Assembly: GCA_002702655.1 (NCBI GenBank)
Contig: PABB01000015.1
Location: 1 to 64,000, forward strand
Reading direction: 5' to 3'
Source of the DNA: Planctomycetaceae bacterium
GTDB lineage: Bacteria; Planctomycetota; Planctomycetia; Pirellulales; Lacipirellulaceae
Length of the DNA stretch: 64,000 nt
Part shown: piece by piece, positions 43,146-51,608 of the stretch
Layout of the letters: the number at the start of each line of letters is the position of its first letter
Numbering within the stretch: position 1 is the first letter of the stretch
The notes under the pieces: model-generated
What the model was told of the DNA's origin: nothing
Databases searched by the model: none
What the model saw: only the letters and a program-made list of their open reading frames with translations
Program-made: the position numbers and the translations under genes

Positions 43146-44663
43146 TCACTTCGCCGGCAGCGCTTCGCTCTTCGGGTGATAAAACAGCGCCACCGGCAGC
43201 ATCATCGCGGCGATGAAGGCGAACATGGTGCACCGCGGCCAGCCGTTGCTTTCGATGAGCGTCGCCAGGGCCGAGTACAGCACGCCGGCCAGCACGATGC
43301 CGACCCAGTTGACCAGGTTCATCGCGGCGATCATCCGCCCCTTGAACTCGTCAGGCGGGTCGGACTGCATGAACACCTGCAGCGGCACGGCGAACATGCC
43401 GGTGAACACCCCCAGGGCGATCAGCACGCCGCCGCTGCCGTAGTAGCCCAGCCACTGCCGCGTCTCGCCCACGCCGGGGCGGCTTACCAGGTCCTCCATG
43501 GTCATGTCGCGCGGCGGGCCCCACGACGGCACGGCCAACAGCGCCAAACAGACCAACATTCCCACGGCGCCGATCCGCAGCACGCGGAAGTTGACCGAGT
43601 CGCCCGACGCCAGCCCGCCGATCGCCCCGCCGGCGGCAATGCCGATGCTCACCACAGCCAGCAAATAGCTGGTGTCCTTGGCGCCAACATACAGCTCGAT
43701 GATGCCCAGCGCGTTCACGGCGCCGGGGACCATGCTGGCCAGCATCCAGAAAATGCTGGAGACGATCAGCGCCGCCAGCAGCGGCTTGTCGGCCAACAGC
43801 AGCTTGCGCAGATCGGTCGGGATCCAGAGCGCGGACGGCTCGAACTGCAGCGTCGGATTCGCCGGCGGCAGCTTGCGGACCCACAGCGACGACAGCGTGC
43901 CGATCGCCGCGATCACGATGCACGCCGTCGAACCGATCCACAGTTGATCGCGAAAATCTTCGATGAGAATCCCCGCCACGAACTGCCCAAAGATGATCGC
44001 CATGAAGGTGGTGGTCAGCATCACGCCGTTGGCCCGCGGCAGGTCGCTGGCGCGGAGCATCTCGGGCAGGATGCCGTACTTGGCCGGGCCGAAGAATCCG
44101 CTCTGGGCGCCCATGAAAAACAGCACCACGTACAGCGTCGCCAGGCTCTGGTTCTGCGTATAAACCCAAAACCCCACGGCGCCCGCGGCCATCACCACGA
44201 TCTCGGCCACCTTGCAGGCGATCACGATGCCGCGTTTGCCGAACTTGTCAGATAGGTAGCCGGCGAACCCCGTGGTCAGGATGAAGGGCAGGGCGAACAT
44301 CACGTTGGCCAGCCCCTGGCGGTCCGTCACGGCCCCCGGGTCGAACGCCGCGGCCGCGAAGACGAACAGATAGGGAATCGCCCCCGGCGACACGGCCGCC
44401 AGCACCAGCGGCCCGCCGAACAGCCACATCCCCATCGCCGGGGCGCTGCCCAAACTGTCGATCGCCACCGGCGCGATCGACAACAGCAGCACCAACTGCT
44501 TGAACAGGTTGTCGTTGAACGCCCCCAGAAACTGGGTGACCGTCATCCCCCAAAACCCCGCGTCGCGGCTCAGCGGCGGCAGATGGTCGTGCGGCCCGGG
44601 CGGCGCAGGGGCTTGCGAGTCTGGATTGTCGCCCGATGCAGCCGCGGTGTCTGGGGAGTTCAT
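43146..44663 (-). CDS. MFS transporter, lysophospholipid transporter (LplT)-like
   Basis: The protein has about 505 residues: a Pro/Ala-rich cytoplasmic tail followed by about 12 spans. The opening FWGMTVTQFLGAFNDNLFKQ is the signature of the LplT / acyl-ACP synthetase-linked MFS branch. It is probably a lipid flippase or a related carrier. There is no fused acyltransferase. The ATG at 44663 was chosen because upstream in-frame sequence is not protein-like; no strong ribosome site is visible. Confidence 0.75.
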   Translation of the reverse strand: MNSPDTAAASGDNPDSQAPAPPGPHDHLPPLSRDAGFWGMTVTQFLGAFNDNLFKQLVLLLSIAPVAIDSLGSAPAMGMWLFGGPLVLAAVSPGAIPYLFVFAAAAFDPGAVTDRQGLANVMFALPFILTTGFAGYLSDKFGKRGIVIACKVAEIVVMAAGAVGFWVYTQNQSLATLYVVLFFMGAQSGFFGPAKYGILPEMLRASDLPRANGVMLTTTFMAIIFGQFVAGILIEDFRDQLWIGSTACIVIAAIGTLSSLWVRKLPPANPTLQFEPSALWIPTDLRKLLLADKPLLAALIVSSIFWMLASMVPGAVNALGIIELYVGAKDTSYLLAVVSIGIAAGGAIGGLASGDSVNFRVLRIGAVGMLVCLALLAVPSWGPPRDMTMEDLVSRPGVGETRQWLGYYGSGGVLIALGVFTGMFAVPLQVFMQSDPPDEFKGRMIAAMNLVNWVGIVLAGVLYSALATLIESNGWPRCTMFAFIAAMMLPVALFYHPKSEALPAK

Positions 44664-44751
44664 GGCAGGGATTATCGAGCCATTCGGGCCAGCCGACAAG
44701 ACAAGCTGGTAGAATGCGGCGAGCCCCCGCGACGCCCGAGCGAATTGCCCC

Positions 44752-45390
44752 ATGGTCAACACAGAGCAGCGCCGGCAACTCGCCCAAGACCTGCGGCAAT
44801 TGGCCGCGGGGACGATCGCCAACGAGGATTTCGACGACGCGTATTACGGCGAGGGCGACGGGGACGGCTACGTCGATAGCGCTGACCGCGCGGTCGTGGA
44901 AACCGCTACGCGGGGCTGGGCCCTGTACAGCGACATCCCGCGATATCGCCTGCGGGGTCGCCACAAACTGAGTGCCGAGACGCGGCGCGAGGTGACTCGC
45001 TGTGTACTCTTCCTCGGCAGCGGCCGCGAGTACGAGTGGCCCGAAGAGCCCAAGTACCCACTGTGGCATAAGTTGGCGACTGTGACCTGTGCGGCCTACC
45101 CCGCCGCGATTGCCGTGCTGCTGATCGAAATCATGCTGTTGGTCACGCACACCAAAGATGTCGGGTTCATGCACCCGATCGGTCTCGTCGCAGCTCTGGC
45201 CCTCGCGACGGCCGTCTGGTTCCGCCGCCGCGGGCATGATCGGTTTTGGAACTCGCCGGCGATGAAAGCCTGGCGCGACAGCGGCGACTACGACGTCTGG
45301 CCATTTCTGCGGCGCGAAGACTACGACGCCGCCCGGCGGGCGCCGCGGCTGCTGGCGGGCGCTACTGCGTCTCCGGCGAGCGCGCCTTGA
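44752..45390 (+). CDS. hypothetical membrane protein
   Basis: The protein has 212 residues. An acidic soluble N-terminal half (EDFDDAYYGEGDGDGYVDS) is followed by a long hydrophobic region with two spans (AAYPAAIAVLLIEIMLLV and PIGLVAALALATAVWF) and a C-terminal FWNSPAMKAW...WPFLRREDY. No family was recognised. The last 29 bases overlap the end of the convergent zinc-ribbon gene. Confidence 0.6.
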   Translation: MVNTEQRRQLAQDLRQLAAGTIANEDFDDAYYGEGDGDGYVDSADRAVVETATRGWALYSDIPRYRLRGRHKLSAETRREVTRCVLFLGSGREYEWPEEPKYPLWHKLATVTCAAYPAAIAVLLIEIMLLVTHTKDVGFMHPIGLVAALALATAVWFRRRGHDRFWNSPAMKAWRDSGDYDVWPFLRREDYDAARRAPRLLAGATASPASAP

Positions 45391-45739
45391 TGCGCTCGCG
45401 GACCTCCGGAAGCGGGTAGTCGATGATCCGTTCGTCCCGGCCGGCGAGTTGCTTCAGTCGCCGCCAACCGCGGGTGACAAGCGTCTCGCGCTCGCGGACG
45501 AACACGGGATCGAGCGCGCGCTTGTCAAAATCCCCCTCGACCGTCACCGCGGCAAAGTCGTCGTCCACAATGAATTGCGCGAGCGTCGGGTTGCACCGCA
45601 CGTGCCGCTCGGGCGTCGTGTGCAGCACCTCGGGATCGAGCATGCCGATGACGTACCGCAGGTACAGATCGCTGTCGACGAGCTCGGCAACGTCCTCGCC
45701 GCAGACTTCGCACAGGTAACCTTCGTCGCACTTGGCCAT
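45362..45739 (-). CDS. conserved small protein with CxxC motif
   Basis: The protein has 125 residues. The N-terminal KCDEGYLCEVCGEDV suggests a zinc knuckle, and SDLYLRYVIGMLDPEVLH is followed by an RHVRCNPTLAQFI stretch that seems conserved in planctomycete proteins I have met, though I cannot name the family. The ATG is clear. It lies upstream of no obvious partner. Confidence 0.6.
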   Translation of the reverse strand: MAKCDEGYLCEVCGEDVAELVDSDLYLRYVIGMLDPEVLHTTPERHVRCNPTLAQFIVDDDFAAVTVEGDFDKRALDPVFVRERETLVTRGWRRLKQLAGRDERIIDYPLPEVRERIKARSPETQ

Positions 45740-45838
45740 TGCGTAGGAGCTGTCAGCTCTCGGCTGTCAGCTATTAGCTTGTTGATCGTGTTTTCGAACT
45801 CTGAATTCTAATCGAGGGTTGCCGGGGACTCAGTCCCT

Positions 45839-45914
45839 AGCCGGACCGCTACGCGGGCCGGAGTAAGCTGAAACGTGTCGAACTCAGCACACCGGCCCGC
45901 GTAGCGGCCCGGCT
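45839..45914. repeat. paired inverted repeat, GCCGGACCGCTACGCGG family
   Basis: The arms 45839-45861 and 45892-45914 are reverse complements with one mismatch. It lies between the dapB end and the next minus-strand gene. Confidence 0.85.
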
Positions 45915-45997
45915 CTTGGGAAACGCAATCGCGCCGCAGGCCAGATTGCGCACATCGACAGCAAAGCTGACGGCTGACAGCCGATCGCTGACAACTT

Positions 45998-46786
45998 CTA
46001 CAGCCCCAGCACTTCTTGCATGCCGTACATGCCCGCGGGTTTGCCCAGCAGCCATTTGGCGGCCATGAGCGCTCCGCTGGCGTAGCAGTCGCGGTTGCTG
46101 GCGGCGACGCGCAGTTCGATCGTTTCGCCCAGCATGCCGAACACGATCGTGTGCTCGCCCGGGTTGTCGCCGCTGCGCACCGCGTGGTAGCCGATCTCCT
46201 CGCGGGTGCGGGCGCCGCAGCGGCCCTCGCGGCCATGCACGTGCTCGCTCAAACCCATCGCCTCGGCGACGATTTTGCCGAAATGCAGTGCGGTGCCGCT
46301 GGGGGCGTCTTCCTTGAACCGATGGTGCCGCTCGATGATCTCCACGTCGACGCCCGTGGGGATTTTCTTCAGCACGCCGCCGGCAATTTCAGTCAGCTTC
46401 ATCACCAGGTTCACCGCCGGGCTGAAGCTGGGGGCGTAGACCATGGGAATCTTGGCGGCTGCCTCCTCGACGTACCTGCGCTGGTCGGCGTCGAACCCGG
46501 TGGTCGCCATGACCAGCGGTTTTTCGTACTCCAGACAATGGGAGACCACCGCGACCGCCGCGTCAGGCAACGAAAAATCGATCACCACGTCGGCGTCGCT
46601 TTCGCCCACGACCGCCAGCGGCACCCCGATCTCGCCCACCCCCGCGACCAGCCCGGCGTCTTGCCCGAGCTTGGGGTGCGTGGCCGACTCCAACGCCGCG
46701 ACGATCTGCACCTCCGGATCGTCATGGGCCAGCGCGGTCACCCGCTGCCCCATCCGCCCGGCCGCTCCGTGAATGGCTAGTTTCAT
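45998..46786 (-). CDS. dapB: 4-hydroxy-tetrahydrodipicolinate reductase DapB
   Basis: The protein has 262 residues. The Rossmann motif GAAGRMGQ near residue 7 binds NAD(P)H. The signature ERHHRFKEDAPSGTA carries the catalytic His pair and Lys, and DVVIDFSLP is also typical. It catalyses the reduction step of the diaminopimelate/lysine pathway. AAGGAG seven bases before the ATG decides the start. It lies just downstream of thrC on the same strand, another aspartate-family enzyme. Confidence 0.95.
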   Translation of the reverse strand: MKLAIHGAAGRMGQRVTALAHDDPEVQIVAALESATHPKLGQDAGLVAGVGEIGVPLAVVGESDADVVIDFSLPDAAVAVVSHCLEYEKPLVMATTGFDADQRRYVEEAAAKIPMVYAPSFSPAVNLVMKLTEIAGGVLKKIPTGVDVEIIERHHRFKEDAPSGTALHFGKIVAEAMGLSEHVHGREGRCGARTREEIGYHAVRSGDNPGEHTIVFGMLGETIELRVAASNRDCYASGALMAAKWLLGKPAGMYGMQEVLGL

Positions 46787-47005
46787 GGCTCGCTCCTTCT
46801 GGTCAGGAAAGACGCTGCGAGCAAATCGAAAGAGCCCGCGAAACAACGCTGATTATCGCGAATTCGGCGCAATTCGTCGACGACCGCCCCAGACAATTCG
46901 CACGCCTGGCGAATCAAACCGGACGACCGGCGACGCTGCGGTTCGGCCAGCGCGCGGCGCCGCTGTCGTCTCGCCCCCTTCGCGCTATTCGCGGGCCAAG
47001 AACAC

Positions 47006-48421
47006 TCAGCTATTCAGCTGAATCGCCTGCACGATCTCGGCCAGGTCGTTGGCCACCTTGACCGCGCGATTGGCGAACGCCGCGCGGCTCACGCCCCGTT
47101 TGCCCAGGACGCGTTCGAACTCGTCCTGATCGGTCGTGTGATAGGCGACCGTGGCGGTGGGATCTTTCAGTTGGTGGCCGGTCAGGATGCAGACCACCCG
47201 GTCGCTGGGAGCGATCACGCCCTGCTCGCGCAGCATCTTGGCGCCCGCCACGCTGGCGGCGCTGGCCGGCTCGCAGCCCAGGCCGTTGGCGCCCACCTGG
47301 GCCTTGGCGTCCAGGATCTCCTGGTCGGTCACTTCGCGGACCACGCCGTCGCAGCACTCCAGGGCGCGGATGCACTTCATCAGGTTCACGGGGCGGTTGA
47401 TTTCGATCGCGCTGGCGATCGTGTCCGCCTTGGCCGCCGCGGCGTCGAGTTCCGCGTAGTACTTGTCGACAACCTCGGTATTGGGATGGCCGTGGTTGTA
47501 GCGCAGGCCGCGGTTTTCGTACAGTTCGTACAGCGTGTCGGCGCCGGCCGCGTTGATGACCGCCAGCCGCGGCATGCGGTCGATGAGCCCCAGCTCGTGC
47601 AACTCGTGAAACGCCTTGCCAAACGCGCTGCTGTTGCCCAGGTTGCCCCCGGGCACCACGATCCAGTCGGGAACCTCCCAGTCGAGGCTCTCCAGCACGC
47701 GGAACATGATCGTCTTCTGCCCCTCCAGCCGGAAGGGATTGACGCTGTTGACCAGGTAGATGCCCAGCTGCTCGCTGACCTCGCGCACCCGCTGCATGGC
47801 GTCGTCAAAGTCGCCTTCAATCTGCACGGTCAGCGCGCCGTAGTCGAGCGCCTGCGACAGCTTGCCGTAACTGATTTTGCCCGAGCCGATGAAGATGACC
47901 GCCTGCATCAGCTTGCTGGCGCAGCAGTACAGCGCGAGCGACGCGCTGGTGTTGCCGGTCGACGCACACGCGGCCCGCTTGGCGCCGATGGTGTGCGCGT
48001 GGGTGAACGCGGCGGTCATGCCGTTGTCCTTGAAGCTGCCCGAGGGGTTCATGCCCTCGTACTCCAAGTACAGCTTACCGGCGTCCAGGCCGATGTACTC
48101 GCCCACGCCATCGGTCAGATGCAGGGGCGTTTGCCCCTCGCCGATGGTGACAATCTTCTCGGGGGCGGCAAAGGGGAGCAGCTCATGGAACCGCCACACG
48201 CCGCTGCGGCAGAGCGGCTCGTTGCGGCGGGCCCACTTCCGCTCGAACCACGACAGCGAATCGGGCACCGGCAGGCGGTCCCAGTCATAGGCCACGTCCA
48301 ACAGACCGCCGCACCGATCGCAGGCCGTGCGGACCTCGCCCACGTCGTACGTGGTGCCGCAGGCGGGCGAAAGGCATTTTTGGTAGGCCAGATCGGTCTT
48401 CACGTTGCCGAGGGTCGCCAC
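47006..48421 (-). CDS. thrC: threonine synthase
   Basis: The protein has 471 residues, a fold-type II PLP enzyme. An N-terminal zinc-ribbon-like segment (CLSPACG ... CDRCGG) is followed by GEGQTPLHL, the PLP lysine in [11 protein letters not shown] (about residue 130), [13 protein letters not shown] and the phosphate-binding loop [15 protein letters not shown]. It converts O-phosphohomoserine to threonine. The start codon is GTG with GGAGA nearby. It is followed 220 bp later by dapB. Confidence 0.92.
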   Translation of the reverse strand: MATLGNVKTDLAYQKCLSPACGTTYDVGEVRTACDRCGGLLDVAYDWDRLPVPDSLSWFERKWARRNEPLCRSGVWRFHELLPFAAPEKIVTIGEGQTPLHLTDGVGEYIGLDAGKLYLEYEGMNPSGSFKDNGMTAAFTHAHTIGAKRAACASTGNTSASLALYCCASKLMQAVIFIGSGKISYGKLSQALDYGALTVQIEGDFDDAMQRVREVSEQLGIYLVNSVNPFRLEGQKTIMFRVLESLDWEVPDWIVVPGGNLGNSSAFGKAFHELHELGLIDRMPRLAVINAAGADTLYELYENRGLRYNHGHPNTEVVDKYYAELDAAAAKADTIASAIEINRPVNLMKCIRALECCDGVVREVTDQEILDAKAQVGANGLGCEPASAASVAGAKMLREQGVIAPSDRVVCILTGHQLKDPTATVAYHTTDQDEFERVLGKRGVSRAAFANRAVKVANDLAEIVQAIQLNS

Positions 48422-48867
48422 GGGGCGGTCTCCAGATCGCGCGCAGAGTTCGGGGGTCGCTGGGGGCCTTCCACGCGGAAGCCTCCCCGGCGCCGCCGAA
48501 ACATAAGCTGCAGTTCAGTTTAGGTCCAGCTTACTGTGCCGCGCCCGCACCGACAACGAGCGTCGCAGCAGGGGCGGGGCGCGAGGGAGCCGAAAGGACG
48601 CAGTCCACGAAATCCCTGGCCATTCCAGCGCGGGTCCTCCGTCGCTCGTCCGGCCGCTCCAGCCAGCCCGTCGGACCGCGCGGCGCCCGCCGGGGGTTCG
48701 GCAATAAGCCACTTCGGAGCGGGCGCAAAGTCGCCGTCCCATTCAGGATTTGCGTTGCCATTGCAACAGAACACGTTCCCCGCGGCCTTTGCGGCGGGAT
48801 GCCGACAATTCGCCACAAACCCCTCTCAATCAACGCGTTACGGCGATTCACTCCGCGCGGCCGCCGT
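48422..48867. other. intergenic region between divergent thrC and the DksA-like gene
   Basis: I see no gene here. Several short open frames are arginine/proline-rich and unlike protein. The thrC promoter must lie within it. Confidence 0.4.
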
Positions 48868-48896
48868 TTGACGAATGCACGCGTAACGGCTAAAAT
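48868..48896 (+). promoter_or_regulatory. sigma-70-type promoter for the DksA-like gene
   Basis: TTGACG (48868-48873) and TAAAAT (48891-48896) are separated by 17 bp, about 63 bp upstream of the ATG. This is a close match to the housekeeping consensus. Confidence 0.7.
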
Positions 48897-48958
48897 CAGG
48901 GGTCTGTCCCCCGGTCGCCTGCCCTCGTCACTGCGGCGACCAACCCCGGAGGAGCACC

Positions 48959-49345
48959 ATGAAGAAAGCTGATATGAAGGTGTATCGCGAGCGTCTGCTG
49001 TTGCTGCGGGCTCGACTTCGAGGCGACGTCACCTCGATGGCCGACGTTGCCCTGCGGAAGTCGGGCGTGGAGACCGCCGGCGGCGCAAGCATGCCGATTC
49101 ACATGGCCGAGTTGGGCAGCGACAACTACGAACAAGAGTTCACGCTGAGCATCATGGCCAATGAAGAAGATCAGCTGGGGCTCATCAACGACGCATTGCA
49201 GCGGATCGAGGACGGCACATTCGGCAAATGCACCGATTGCGGCGGCGTGATCCCGAAGACGCGACTCAACGCGATCCCCTTCGCGCCGTGTTGCATCAAG
49301 TGCGCCGAGGCCCGCGACCTCAACGGCGGCCGCGCCGCTTCGTAG
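48959..49345 (+). CDS. DksA/TraR-type zinc-finger protein
   Basis: The protein has 128 residues. An N-terminal coiled-coil (YRERLLLLRARLRGDVTSM) is followed by IEDGTFGKCTDCG and CCIKCAEARDL, the four-Cys zinc finger of DksA/TraR proteins that bind the RNA polymerase secondary channel. It is shorter than E. coli DksA (151 residues). A GGAG site precedes the ATG and a clear promoter lies upstream. lspA follows 73 bp downstream. Confidence 0.85.
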   Translation: MKKADMKVYRERLLLLRARLRGDVTSMADVALRKSGVETAGGASMPIHMAELGSDNYEQEFTLSIMANEEDQLGLINDALQRIEDGTFGKCTDCGGVIPKTRLNAIPFAPCCIKCAEARDLNGGRAAS

Positions 49346-49418
49346 CAATCTCGTTTTGCCGCTGGTCTTTCGTCCGCCCGAGCGTCGCCGCTCGGCTCAC
49401 CCAGCACGGTACGTCGCG

Positions 49419-50009
49419 ATGGATCGCCCCGGCGCCGCTGGTCGGCAACTGCTCGTCTTTTTTGCTCTCGCCGCGGCGGGTTGCGGCGCTGATTTGGCGA
49501 CCAAGCACTGGGCCTTCTCCCGCGATGATCTGCTCGCCGGCGGCGTGCGGTGGGTGTGGACCGGTCATGCGGGCCTGCAACTGAGCCTGAACGAAGGCGC
49601 CCTGTTCGGCATGGGACAGGGTCGCGTCTGGTGGTTCGCGGCCTTCTCGCTGGCCGCCTGTGCCGTGATTCCCTGGTGGCTGTTCCGCCGCGGCGGGGCC
49701 CAAGATCCGATGCTGGTGGCAGTGCTCGGGTTGGTCATGGGCGGCGTGCTTGGCAATCTGTACGACCGGCTGGGACTGCATGGGCTGGACTGGGGCGCCT
49801 TTGTCCCCAGCCGCGCAGGCGAGCCGATTTACGCGGTACGCGACTTCATCCTGCTGGCGGGCCGCTGGGACGCCGACCCCTCCAAGCGGCTTGTCTGGCC
49901 CAACTTCAACGTGGCCGACTGCCTGCTGGTTTGCGGAGCCCTCACCCTGCTGCTGCTGTCATTCCGCCACCCGACGCCGGTGACGGACGAGGACGACTCG
50001 GCCGAGTGA
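49419..50009 (+). CDS. lspA: lipoprotein signal peptidase II
   Basis: The protein has about 196 residues and four membrane spans. The catalytic aspartates are visible in GNLYDRLG and FNVADCLL, and the N-terminal AADLATKHWA-like segment (GADLATKHWAF) is typical. It cleaves signal peptides from prolipoproteins such as the HMA lipoprotein in this window. The ATG at 49419 was preferred over an upstream TTG because the hydrophobic N-terminus begins just after it. Confidence 0.9.
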   Translation: MDRPGAAGRQLLVFFALAAAGCGADLATKHWAFSRDDLLAGGVRWVWTGHAGLQLSLNEGALFGMGQGRVWWFAAFSLAACAVIPWWLFRRGGAQDPMLVAVLGLVMGGVLGNLYDRLGLHGLDWGAFVPSRAGEPIYAVRDFILLAGRWDADPSKRLVWPNFNVADCLLVCGALTLLLLSFRHPTPVTDEDDSAE

Positions 50010-50104
50010 CCGCCAGTTCGTTCGCGCGAATCGAGTTAACAGGGGTCCGCCGGCACGGTTTCCCCCCTGGAAACCCGACACCTGTCACCCGCTCGGCGTC
50101 GATC

Positions 50105-50536
50105 ATGAAGCTCTCCCGCGCCGCACTTTACGGATTGCATTGCCTGCTCCAACTGGCCGAAAACGACCAGCAAGGGCCAGTTCCATGCCGGGCGCTGGCT
50201 GAGCGCGGCCGCATGCCCGAGCGGTTCCTGCTGCAGGTGCTGCGCACGATGGTCAACGCCGATTTGCTGGTGTCGACGCGAGGCGTGGAGGGAGGCTACC
50301 GGCTCGCTCGGCCCGCGGCGGAAATCACGCTGCTGGATCTCGTCGAAGCGACCGAGGGTAAGCTGACCCCGGAGCCGCCGGACGTCGGCAATCTCTCACC
50401 GGCCGTGTCTGCGCAAATCACCGCCGGTCTGGCGGAGGCCGTGGACGCCCAGCGGCGGTGTCTCGCCGGCGTGACCATGGCCGAGTTGTTGGCCGCCGAG
50501 CCAGAGCAAGCCGATCAGCACGCCGTTGCCGGCTGA
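50105..50536 (+). CDS. Rrf2-family regulator without Fe-S cysteines
   Basis: The protein has 143 residues. The winged-helix signature is clear: MKLSRAALYGLHCLLQLA, MPERFLLQVLRTMVNADLLVSTRGVEGGYRLARP. The three cysteines that hold the Fe-S cluster in IscR or NsrR are absent; only one Cys occurs late in the protein. It may therefore sense something other than a cluster. The ATG at 50105 matches the family start. Confidence 0.85.
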   Translation: MKLSRAALYGLHCLLQLAENDQQGPVPCRALAERGRMPERFLLQVLRTMVNADLLVSTRGVEGGYRLARPAAEITLLDLVEATEGKLTPEPPDVGNLSPAVSAQITAGLAEAVDAQRRCLAGVTMAELLAAEPEQADQHAVAG

Positions 50537-50582
50537 GATTTGTGAAGTCGCCGACAAGAGTCGCTGATGGCCCGGCAGCGAA

Positions 50583-51608
50583 TCACTGTGCTTCGGCCCG
50601 GGAGCCGTTGGTCGACATCACGATCGGCTGATTCTGATCCACGGGCCACACGGCCAGCGCAATGTCGCGTTCCCACAGAGCTTTCTTCAGCGACCTTAGT
50701 TCGTCGTAGCTGTCAGGATAGACCCAAGCCAACACCGGCGTCGTATTCGCGGGCCGGCGGCTGAGGGCCCGCATAAGGGGCGAGCCCGGTAGCAACGCCT
50801 GCTCCATCGGCTGGCCGACGTCGTCCGCTTCGGGCAGCAGTTCGGCGCTCATCACGTTGGAGACCCGGGCCATCCCCGGCCCGACCGTGCCGGGGACCGC
50901 CTCGGCGTACCGCTCGACGCGGAATCGCAAGCGAAAACCGTCCACCGGGCCGAACAGATCAGCAGCCTCGTGACGCTGACGCAGGGCGCCAACCAGATAG
51001 TCCCGCGACTCGCCGCCGAAGACCAGACTGCGCAGCTCGACGACCGGCACGACGGAAATGTTGCCGTGTTTGATCCGCACGTAGATCGCCTCCTCTTTCA
51101 CGGTCGAGGCAATCGGCGTGGGAGTCGACTCGATTTCCTCCACATCCAGCGGCTGCGAGACGAGCTGCAACTGCTGCTGCGTCAGCCTGCTCAGCTCGAT
51201 TTGCGCTTCGTTGATTTCGCGCTGCACGTCGAACTCGCGTTGCCGGGCGGCGTCAAGCTGCTCCCGTCGCTCGGCCAACTCCCCTTCAGCCTGGGCCCGC
51301 AGCACTTCCATCTCGTGCCGCTGGCGATCGACGAGGCTGGTTTCCTGATAGGCGTTTTGCGCGCGGGCGGCGGTCTGCACGATTTCTTCGCGCTGCAGCA
51401 GCGACTGACGGCGCAGTTCCGCCACATGCACTTCCAGTTCCTCGGCAGATACCGTCTCAACGACTTGCGGAGCAGGTGACATCGCGCCCTTGCCGGCGCG
51501 CACGCCGACCACCATCACGAGAATGATCAGGATGCCGACCATGTTGGCGATGATGTCGAGAAACGAATCGCCGCCTGGGGTCACGTCTTCGGATTCAGCG
51601 CGTCGCAT
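50583..51608 (-). CDS. TolR/ExbD-like stator protein with coiled coil
   Basis: The protein has 341 residues. A single N-terminal span carries the proton-path Asp expected for TolR/ExbD (SFLDIIANMVGILIILVMVV, Asp18). A long coiled coil follows (about 55-150), then a C-terminal beta-rich domain with AIYVRIKHGNISVVPVVELR. No OmpA-like peptidoglycan-binding domain is present. It is the third gene of a minus-strand operon and overlaps the previous one by 14 bp. Confidence 0.75.
   Translation of the reverse strand: MRRAESEDVTPGGDSFLDIIANMVGILIILVMVVGVRAGKGAMSPAPQVVETVSAEELEVHVAELRRQSLLQREEIVQTAARAQNAYQETSLVDRQRHEMEVLRAQAEGELAERREQLDAARQREFDVQREINEAQIELSRLTQQQLQLVSQPLDVEEIESTPTPIASTVKEEAIYVRIKHGNISVVPVVELRSLVFGGESRDYLVGALRQRHEAADLFGPVDGFRLRFRVERYAEAVPGTVGPGMARVSNVMSAELLPEADDVGQPMEQALLPGSPLMRALSRRPANTTPVLAWVYPDSYDELRSLKKALWERDIALAVWPVDQNQPIVMSTNGSRAEAQ

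Noticed and set aside
48515-48871. Small genes between thrC and the DksA-like gene
   Set aside because: All frames are Arg/Pro/Ser-rich without hydrophobic cores or start signals.
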